NCBI GenBank assembly: GCA_025435555.1
Contig: JAIWWG010000151.1
Span: 1-52,959, forward strand
DNA from: Chytriomyces cf. hyalinus JEL632
Taxonomy: Eukaryota; Chytridiomycota; Chytridiomycetes; Chytridiales; Chytriomycetaceae
DNA: 52,959 nucleotides
Direction: 5' to 3'
The first letter of the stretch is position 1. Each line of letters begins with the position of its first letter. Below the pieces are notes generated by a model that saw only the letters and a list, made by a program, of their open reading frames with translations, was not told where the DNA came from and did no database searches. This document shows, in pieces, positions 45,213 to 52,959 of this stretch. The position numbers and the translations under genes were made by a program.

Positions 45213-48200
45213 TCACTCTTCTGTTCTCAAATTTGATGACCCTGCCAGCCCTTTGACCATTGCCAACGCTACTACTACGGACTCCACGAACGAATTTGAT
45301 TGCCCCCGGTACCCTTTGTTTAGCATGAAGAACCACCACTCTTCTGCCTTCTCCGACACTCCAGGCCTACTTATCTGCCATGGAACTATACAAGACCATC
45401 CAGTCTCGATCCTCATCGATTCAGGAGCTACTCCAAGTTTTATACGCGCCGACCTACCGTTCCTCCACAACGGTCCTCTCCAGAACCAGAACTTTAAAAT
45501 CCGATTAGCCGACAAGTCCCTCATCCAAGGGAAGAGAACGAAATCTCTGCTACTGAAAATCTATGAAACGTCATTCACCGATTCCAGATGTTATACCGCC
45601 GTGCCCGGCCTAGCCTACGACCTTATCCTCGGAAAGGATTTCCTCGACGACCACAATCCAGTAATCGATTGGCCTTCCAACGTAATCCAGATTGGTCCAC
45701 ATCAATGGACATGCACCTTGCCAAGACCTCTACCAGAAGTATTATCAGTACAGCAGTTCGACAAACTGCTACGTAAGAAGCCAGAGCCAGACACAATTGT
45801 TGGCCTCATGTTATGCCAGACCTTCCAAGAACCTCCAGACCAGAATCCAGACGACTCTTTCAAGCCTACCACGGCCTCCAGCAACGAAGCAGACCTCCTA
45901 GCCAGATCCAAATTACCTCCAGATGTCCTAGCCATCATCGACAAGTATCCAGACGTTTTCCAGCCATTTGAAGGACTGCCTCCTTCCCGACCTACTGACA
46001 TTCGAATCGATACGACTCCAGAAGCCAACCAGAACCCTCCACATCGACCTATCTATCCTATGAACGAGGAAGAGCTTAAAGTCCTCAAGGAAGAACTCAC
46101 CTACCTGCTCAAGAACTCCAGAATACGGGAATCTACCTCTCCTTTCGGTGCCCCAGTCTTCTTTGTCAAACAGAAGAATAAACTCCGTCTCAGTGTTCGA
46201 CTACCGTGCCCTAAATAAGCTTACCATCAAGAATCGTGCTCCACTACCCAATATAGTGGAGATGCTCGATCGCCTCTGCCGTGCTCGCGTGTTTTCCAAG
46301 CTCGACTTAGCCTCAGGTTTCCACCAGTTACGAATCCATGAAGCCGACATCCATAAGACAGCCTTTCGGACAAAATACGGTCATTTCGAATGGACTGTAA
46401 TGCCCTTCGGTTTAGCCAATGCTCCAGCCGCCTTTCAAAGCACCATCAGCTCCATCTTTCGCGACTACATCGACCAGTTCCTCACCACCTACATCGACGA
46501 CATTCTAGTCTACTCAGAGACCTACCACGATCACCTCAAGCACCTGGACCTTACCCTCAAGCGTATGAAGGACCACCACCTCCAGTGCACGACTCCACAA
46601 GTGCTCCTTTCTCCAAGACCAAGTTGACTACCTTGGCTACCGTATCCACCAAGGTGCCATCTCTGTCCTACCAACTCGTACCTCAGCCATCCAAGACTTT
46701 GAGGAACCAACCTCCTATTCAGAACTACGATCCTTTCTCGGACTTGCCAACACCATCCATCGATTCGTTCATCGCCACGCCTCGCTCATAGCCCCTCTCT
46801 CGGACCTCCTACGTGACCACAAGACCGTTCCCTTTGAAGAAAAGTGGAACGACGACTCCAGACGACAGTTCCACCAAGTCAAGAAAGCTCTTGCCTCACC
46901 TGAAATGCTAGCCATGTTTGACCCTTCCAAGCCCTTGCACCTCTACACAGATTGGTCAGAACGAGCCATAGCCGGTTACATTGCCCAGCCAGACGCCAGC
47001 AACGTCGAACACCCAATAGCCTACTTTTCTCGGAAATGCAAGCGTGAAGAATCCAAGTACCACCCCTACATGGGAGAGATACTAGCCCTCGTCGAATCTC
47101 TCAAACACTTCAGATCCTACATCTACGGTTGTTCCCAAGTCCTAGCCTTCACAGACCACCAGTCTCTCAGACACATCCTTACCCAGCCCAAACTTCGTCC
47201 AGTTCATCACCGATGGCTTGCTGATCTGCTCTCCTACGATTTCAAGATCCAGTGGACACCAGGGGAGTGGAATACAGTAGCTGATGCCTTATCCAGACGA
47301 CGATTCTCCTCAGACGCCTCAGTACAAGTCAACCTCTTCCAGAACTCTACCCACGTTTTGTTACAGCTACCAGACGCTATGCTACTCAACTCTACCGAAC
47401 TCAGGATCACCGACGACCTCATAAACGATGTGAAAGACATGTGTACCACCGATCCAGAGTACCTGAAGATAACCCAGCACCTCATAGACCCTGATAATCC
47501 AGACACCTTTGATAACGATCCCACCAAGGCCCCCAAGGACATCGTAAGCCAGATCTCTCGGTACAGTCTCCAAGACGGACTACTCTACTACATCGACAAG
47601 ACCCATGCCAGACTCTTCATTCCAGCACCTCTCAGAAACTCGATCCTCTCCAAGGCCCATTCCTACGGTCCAGCCATCCACAACAACTGGGAACGTACCG
47701 CTGAGCGTATCACACGGTACTTCCATTGGCCCAAGCTCCATTCCGACGTCCAACGATTTGTTCAAACCTGCGACGCCTGCCAACGTTACAAGATAGCCAG
47801 ACGACTTCCCTACGGACTACTACAGCCTCACGACGTTCCGCCTCATCCTTGGCACACTTGCTCGATGGATTTCATGACCAAGCTACCAACGACTCCTTCA
47901 GGCCATGACTCCCTCATGGTAGTCATCGACTCACTTACCAAAAGGACTCGACTCATCCCTTGCAAGACCACCAGTACTGCCAGAGACGTCGCCAACCTGT
48001 TTGAAGAACACATTTTTCGACACCACGGTATCCCAGTCCACTACATCTCAGACAGAGACTCCAAGTTCACCTCTCTGTTCTGGAAAAGTCTTTGCCAAGC
48101 CCTTCGAATCAAACTGACGATTGCCACGACTGCCCATCCCCAAACCGACGGTCAAACCGAGCAGAAGAATGATTGGATTCTGCAAGCCTTACGACAATTC

Positions 48201-48878
48201 GTGAACTACCAGCAAGACGATTGGGATCAACACCTTGCCAAAGTTGAATTTGGAATCAACGACACCATCAACTCTGCCACTGGTCACACGCCATTCTACC
48301 TTGAATACGGTAGACATCCACGATCTCTCTTCAACATTGACTTCACGGTTTATTCTCCACTGTCTCTACGCGATCTCAAGGCCACCTACCAAGTCGTCAA
48401 GGATCGGATTCGAGACACTCAAGATCGATATTCAGCTATTGCCAACCGACGACGCCTACGATCTCCATTCCAAGTTGGTGATCTCGTCCTGATCTCGCTC
48501 AAGGATTTCAAGCCACCAAATCTTCGGTATCGACCTTCCAACAAGTTATCAGACCAGTACACCGGACCTTACAAGATCACCGAGCTCATCGGTAAAGTCC
48601 CGTCGTGCAAGCTCGACATTCCGCCAAGTTGGGACGTTCATCCAGTTTTCCACCCTGAGAAACTCAAGCTTTATTACTTCGACAACAACAAACACCCTCT
48701 GGACTCCCAGCCCATGAAATTACGCGTCATCGACCGAATACTGCACACGAGAACGATCGACAACAAGCAACAAGTCCTTGTCTCATGGAAAGACCATCAT
48801 CCAGTCTTCAATTGCTGGCTTGACGCGACTCCAGATCTCTTGCGACGCTTCCAGAATCAAGACGACGACGACGACTAA
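45190..48878 (+). pseudogene. Retrotransposon Pol, two frame breaks
   Basis: Protease with ILIDSGATPSFI (~45410), then a reverse transcriptase beginning EEELKVLKEEL (~46070). One extra base near 46198 shifts the frame just before DYRALNKLTIKN. RT core motifs PFGLANAPAAFQ and YIDDILVY (~46490) follow. A second extra base at ~46597 again shifts the frame. From ~46600 onward the frame stays open: DQVDYLGY, RNase H (LYTDWSERAIAGYIAQ, MGEILALV, FTDHQSLRHI), the integrase zinc finger (HSYGPAIHNNWERT, CDACQRYK), the catalytic Asp-Asp-Glu in SMDFMTKLP, YISDRDSKF and DGQTEQKND, and a chromodomain-like tail (VIDRILHTRTIDNKQQVLVS). The active-site residues I can see are present. Confidence 0.88.
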
Positions 48879-48896
48879 GGTTTTTGTCATCGCTGC

Positions 48897-48911
48897 GCTC
48901 TTGGAGGCGGG
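48897..48911 (+). other. Candidate polypurine tract
   Basis: The purine-rich stretch GGAGGCGGG ends at the last bases before the 3' LTR, the expected place for second-strand priming. It is short and not fully purine. Confidence 0.45.
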
Positions 48912-49120
48912 TGTGACGTAAAGAACCTTGATTCCAGAACCTTCCCTTTTTCTGACTTCCCCAATTCCTACGTGTCAATTCTCTTATCATTTATTTCCAT
49001 CTATTTCTTCAATATTCCAAACTCTCAATATAAAAGCGACCTTCCACTGATCACAATAAAGCAGCCTATCCTGATCTGATATTCTTTGACCTCTCCGGAA
49101 TCTGAGCCCATTCCGTAACA
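48912..49120 (+). repeat. 3' LTR of the Ty3-type element
   Basis: 209 bases with the same sequence, as read, as the 5' LTR, ending TTCCGTAACA and followed directly by a different LTR-like block. Confidence 0.93.
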
Positions 49121-49123
49121 ATG

Positions 49124-49452
49124 TGTCACGTAATCTACAGATTCCGTCACGCACGTCCAGAAGCTTCGCCACGTCAATCAAAATTCCCACAGACACAAAA
49201 TTTACTCACAGCAATTCCAACACTCTAACACTCCCCAGACACGATCGCGTCTTCGTTATTACTTTTTCTATCATTTCAAGTGCCACTGTTGTCTTCCTTA
49301 CATTTGCCACAAAGGCTATTTAAGAAGGCCTTTCTTGATTCAATAAAGAAAAGAAGAAAAAGTCTCTCAATAATCTCTTAACTCTCTCAACTCCTCTCAA
49401 GTCCTCTCCCAGTCTTGAAGCTGCAATCGAGCTCCTGACTACTTCCGTAACA
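49124..49452 (+). mobile_element. Solo LTR, second family
   Basis: 329 bases from TGTCACGTAATC to CTTCCGTAACA. Internal sequence is unrelated to the Ty3 LTR, but it has the same ends, a TATTTAAGAAGG promoter-like box (~49317) and AATAAAG (~49340) followed by a CT-rich tail. No clear target duplication: flanks CAATG and TGATG share only part. Confidence 0.65.
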
Positions 49453-49458
49453 TGATGA

Positions 49459-49650
49459 TGTTGCGTAATAACGCCAGTTCCTCCATTGTGTCCATTTTAC
49501 TTGACTTTAATTTTTCCTTCAAAATTCCGGAGATAGAAACTTCTCGAAAACAACAAAGTTCAAATCACCCTCACCACAGCAGTATAAAAGCCAGTATCCT
49601 TCTACCAATAAAGATCATCTATCAACCAACATTGCTTTATTTCCGTAACA
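49459..49650 (+). mobile_element. Solo LTR, third family, with target duplication
   Basis: 192 bases from TGTTGCGTAATA to TTTCCGTAACA, with TATAAAAGCC (~49581) and AATAAAG (~49609). It is flanked by a perfect 5-base direct repeat GATGA at 49454-49458 and 49651-49655, showing it is a genuine inserted element reduced to one LTR. Confidence 0.8.
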
Positions 49651-49781
49651 GATGATGACATTAAACATTTTAATATGTTAATAGATGCAAAACAATACAC
49701 GCTGACGGAAACCAAACATCAGAATCTAGCGAGTTAAAGGTGAAATGCGACATGAGCACGAATGCATAAAATATATATTCC

Positions 49782-51680
49782 TCAATCTAACAATCTTTTA
49801 ACTTCCTGGTGCAACACTTGAAGCGAAGTCCTGTCAAGATCCTTGACGATTCCCAGCACTGCCAAAAGTAAATTATTCTGCCCACAAAGAAAACCGTTAG
49901 TACAAGAAAGCTTGCATGAAGATGTATTTACGTTTTTCCTTGAATCCATGGACGCGTTCTGATTCTGACAAAAAAAAGTTGAGACAGGTGTTTGGATATC
50001 TGAGGCAACTCACATTTTCGTTCCCATTCTGAAGCCACTCTGGTTTCCTCTTTTCATTCAAAGCAGCACTATCCGAATATTTGGAGGCACGAACAGTCGT
50101 GTCCACGTCAACAATCTGCACAGGAAACAAGTCTTCATCGCGCAGCACAGTCAATCCCGATCCTTGTAAATGCTCGTTCGCATGTTTTGGAAAACCCAGT
50201 TTCGCATCATGAAACTCGTTCTTGGCCTGCACAGACACTGAAGCACCCGATACATGCATTTCCTCTCGTGGTGCCGCATGTCGCATTCGAAAATCCTTTT
50301 GCGCGTTGAGTGGGAAATAATCAACAGCCGCGCTCGCTCCAGAAACATGTAAAGATCCTTTTCCTTCCAAAGCATCGAAATTGGAGCGTCGGAAATTGCT
50401 GTTTTCTTGCACAGCTTTTTGCACAGTGACACCAGCTCCTTTTAAATGATTGTTGCATTCATCCCAGTCCATGTCCTTCATTCGAAAGTCGGTTTGTTCT
50501 TTCAGCGTGGTTTGAACGCGTGCGCCGGCCCCACGCAGTTCTTGGTGATCTTTTGATTCAACTGTGCGGCGCCGGTTATCAACGTATTCATCGATTGGGA
50601 TTTGAAGAACATTGAGTCCAGCGCGTACATCAAAGTGATCGCGATGATGCTTGTCGCGTAAAATGCGGCTATCGTATGTTAAATTGTCTCCGTACGGATC
50701 TGGTTTTGAATTGTACGATTGCTCCAAAGCAAGCATCTGGTCTTTATAACTTGATCCAGGTCGAATCGGCCGTTCATCAGAATGTTTTGATTTGGAATTG
50801 ATGGGTTCATCGAAACTGCGTGACGCCGGGAGTGTCGATGATTGCCGCCGGTCTTGCACTTTGGCAGCCTCGTAACGAGCATGGATGGATCCCAATGTTT
50901 TCATCTGCTTCGTCGATTCGATTTGCAAGGTTGTACATGCTGTTTCTTGTTGATTTCTGCGTGAGCGGAATTGGTTTCGCCGTTGTTGCTGTTACTTTCG
51001 AACTGTTTTGCATCGGCGCAGGTTTGGATTGCACAGACTTTGTATTCAAAGAAATCGCCGCATCCAAGTTCGCCGCATCTTTTCGTTCCCTGTCTGTCAC
51101 CGGTTGATCATCCAGTTTCGAAAGCTGAGGAAAAATGCGGATCATTGAAAGCCGGTAATTTGGGATTTTCAGGCACACGGGATTTTCACTGATCCAGAGA
51201 TGGGTCAAGTGGTGGAGACGCGTGAGGTGCAGGAGTTGGCGGGGGTCGGAGATTTCGTTTTTGCGGAGGTATAGTTCAGTGAGACTGACAGTGGGAAAAT
51301 ACGTGAGTGGCTGTTTTGAAGAGTCTTTAAACACGTTAGGAAGGTTAACTGTGGTAGTGTTGCAAACACGGAGAGGTCCGAGATTTTGTTGACGGGCAGT
51401 GAAACGACTCGCAGATTAACCAGTCGCTCCAGACAAGACACGTCCATCAGATTCTGTTCAAAATCAGCAATCTATACAGAGAAGCAGGTTAAGTAATACA
51501 AGGTTACCTGTCCCCATAAGTTGATGGACTGGATCTGCGCTGTAAAATAAGTGAGGTTTCAGACCAGTTTATCTCGAGGGTTGCTCCGTCCTTCACATAA
51601 GACTCACACAAATCTGTCGAAGCAGCAGTTCGCGAGAAGCCCTTCGCCTTGCTCAGAATCAGGCTCTCTGTGAGGATCAT
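49782..51680 (-). CDS. CFAP410: CFAP410 (C21orf2) leucine-rich cilia protein with a long repeat-bearing insert
   Basis: Basal-body and ciliary protein that works with NEK1 and SPATA7. Start at 51680 (MILTESLILSKAK). The leucine-rich repeats run over several short exons: IQSINLWGQ (~51530), MDVSCLERLVNLRVVSLPVNKISDLSVF (split at exons from ~51466), LTELYLRKNEISDPRQLL, LTHLWISENPVC and PQLSKLDDQPVT. After TQKSTRNS-region low complexity comes an extra ~330-residue block (50900-50010) with five to six degenerate GAG/SGA repeats. The last exons (~49966 and ~49869-49782) give NNLLLAVLGIVKDLDRTSLQVL, the helical C-terminal domain typical of the family, which confirms that the insert lies inside this gene. 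The intron between the LRR part and the insert (~50990 to ~50890, GTAACA...GAAGCAG) is my best guess. Family members are normally ~250 residues. Confidence 0.82.
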
Positions 51681-52175
51681 GATTCCTTCTCTTTACTTTT
51701 GTGGGAAAGAAAAAGGAGCGATGCCCAATCAGATTCAAGGAGTTGGGATTGAAGGAAGAGGGATGCTTTCAAAAACGTATATTGACTCTCGTTGACTACT
51801 GGATGACATCCCTCGCAATGGGTCCCGGTATTTATAATCCAGTAGAGGCGTTCAGCAACAATTCTGTTGGCTTTCTTACGACAAGTAAAAATAGAATGCG
51901 CTGAAACGTACAGCAGCCATGACCTTCTCTGCTTCCGCCTCTTTTGGAGCAAGGTAGCACTTTCCTTGTGCGCATCTCTTGGGTGAGAACTGTTCGCGGA
52001 TATCTTGGATTCACTTGTTAATCTCCTTGACAATTCCCGGTGACAGCGGACTGTTTTACCTTTCCTGGAGAGTCTTCAACCTGCACAGCATTTCAGTATC
52101 CGTAGCGAGTGATGAAGCTGCTCGCTAGTCTACAAGATTCATGACGAATAAAGTCTCCCCATTAAGATACTACTT
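51681..52175. other. Intergenic region between CFAP410 and GUF1
   Basis: A minus-strand frame at 51677-52033 lacks any recognisable domain. AATAAAG near 52146 lies on the opposite strand to both neighbours. I see nothing else supportable. Confidence 0.4.
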
Positions 52176-52959
52176 CTATTTCTTCCCCTTCTGTTTCCCA
52201 CCCTCATCACCCCCATTGATCAAACTTAAAAACGCTTCCTGCGGCAACTGAATCCCGCCCGCAACACTCTTCATTCGCTTCTTACCCGCCTTCTGCTTCT
52301 CCAACAACTTCATCTTGCGCGTAATATCCCCTCCATACAATTTCGCCGTAACATCCTTTCGCAACGCGCTGATCGTTTCTCGACTCACAACCTTGCCGTT
52401 AATGCTCGCTTGAATCACAATCTCAATCAATTGCCGGTCCATGACGTTTTTAAGGCGTTTCACCCATTCTTTGGCAATGGGGGTGGACCGACTGCGGTGC
52501 ACGATGGTTGCGAGAGCGTCCAATGGTTTTCCGTTGAGGAGGAGGTTCACTTTGACGAGGTCTGCGGGGGCGTATCCGCATTCTTCGTAATCGAATGTGG
52601 CGTAGCCTTGTGTGCGGGATTTGAGTTGGTCGTAAAAGTCGGTGAGGATTTCGGCCATGGGAAGTTTGTACTGTTTGGTTTGTTTTGTTAGGGGAGCATC
52701 AGATTAAGCCAAGAGAACTTGAAATTACCTTTAAGAGAACGCGCGTTTCATCCATCACAGTGTACTCCATTTGTTCCCCACGATGACTTCCGCAGAGTTC
52801 CATCAGTCCACCCACATACTCCAACGGACAAATCAACGTACCAATCACCATGGGTTCATAAAACCCTTGCACATTGGACAAATCATCCGGCTCAGGAAAC
52901 TCTGCCGGATTCCGCACCCACTTCACTTTCCGGCCTTCAAACCCGCCTTCCTCCAACCC
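52176..52959 (-). CDS. GUF1: GUF1 / mitochondrial elongation factor 4 (LepA), 3' part
   Basis: Mitochondrial GTPase that back-translocates or rescues ribosomes; in yeast it supports translation under stress. Only the C-terminal half is in the window and the 5' end lies beyond 52959. The exon 52959-52731 gives WVRNPAEFPEPDDL, EPMVIGTLICPLEYVGGLMELC and RGEQMEYTVMD (the EF-G domain V-like region). After a short intron the next exon (~52672-52176) gives YKLPMAEILTDFYDQLKSRTQGYATFDYEECGY split over the join, LVKVNLLLNG, then the LepA-specific C-terminal domain: RQLIEIVIQASINGKVVSRE, TAKLYGGDITRKMKLLEKQK and GKKRMK. The finish is Lys-rich, GGKQKGKK. Confidence 0.93.

Larger units (their letters stand above)
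43706..49120 (+). mobile_element. Ty3-type LTR retrotransposon, nearly complete
   Basis: A 5415-base element with 209-base LTRs (43706-43914 and 48912-49120) that read as identical, each TGT...ACA, with a TATAAAAG box and AATAAA-type signal inside. A primer site begins TGGTAGCATCGG right after the 5' LTR. Gag and pol follow in the order protease, reverse transcriptase, RNase H, integrase, which defines the Ty3 group. The flanks do not show an obvious 5-base target duplication (GAATT left, ATGTG right). Confidence 0.93.

Noticed and set aside
51677-52033. Minus-strand frame upstream of CFAP410
   Set aside because: Overlaps the CFAP410 start, no domain, and no splice into neighbours.

Overview
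This is a eukaryotic nuclear contig from a flagellated fungus, most likely a chytrid (Chytridiomycota). Genes are densely packed and split by short GT-AG introns, many of about 50-110 bases. Four genes or relics belong to cilium biology: delta-tubulin, CLUAP1/IFT38, SPAG1 and CFAP410. They sit beside fungal-type housekeeping genes, Crinkler (CRN) relics and a Ty3-type retrotransposon with an initiator-tRNA primer site. Only zoosporic fungi are expected to combine these. I worked from sequence alone, so family names rest on recognised motifs and not on searches.

Left part (1-15.1 kb): the tail of an unidentified gene, RNA polymerase III subunit RPC4 (+), an ankyrin-repeat protein (-), a broken delta-tubulin relic (+) ending in an AT-rich repeat, CLUAP1 (-), and head-to-head with it a very large DmX/Rav1 (rabconnectin-3 type) gene (+) of about 8.4 kb. 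Middle-left (15.1-25 kb): two related RING-CH membrane proteins bracket SPAG1, followed by lipin/PAH1.

Middle (25-30.3 kb): a novel 799-residue, probably membrane-anchored, Ala/Pro/Thr-rich protein (-) and a syntaxin-8-like Qc-SNARE (+). Accessory region (30.3-38.3 kb): three decayed Crinkler copies, a stray piece of SPAG1, a GC-rich double hairpin, an unidentified transposase-like gene carrying a 21-bp minisatellite, and simple-sequence tracts.

Right part (38.3-52.9 kb): cytosolic PheRS alpha (-), KRR1 (-), an orphan cysteine-cluster protein of KDZ-transposon type (+), a 5.4-kb Ty3-type element with 209-bp LTRs that read as identical but with a frame-broken pol, two further solo LTRs lined up behind it, CFAP410 (-) with an unusual repeat-bearing linker, and the 3' end of GUF1 (-).

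Functionally the window splits into cilium assembly, core gene expression (RPC4, PheRS, KRR1, GUF1), endomembrane or V-ATPase control (DmX/Rav1, Qc-SNARE, RING-CH) and lipid synthesis (lipin). A transposon- and effector-rich island at 30-38 kb and a second mobile cluster at 42.5-49.7 kb interrupt this.
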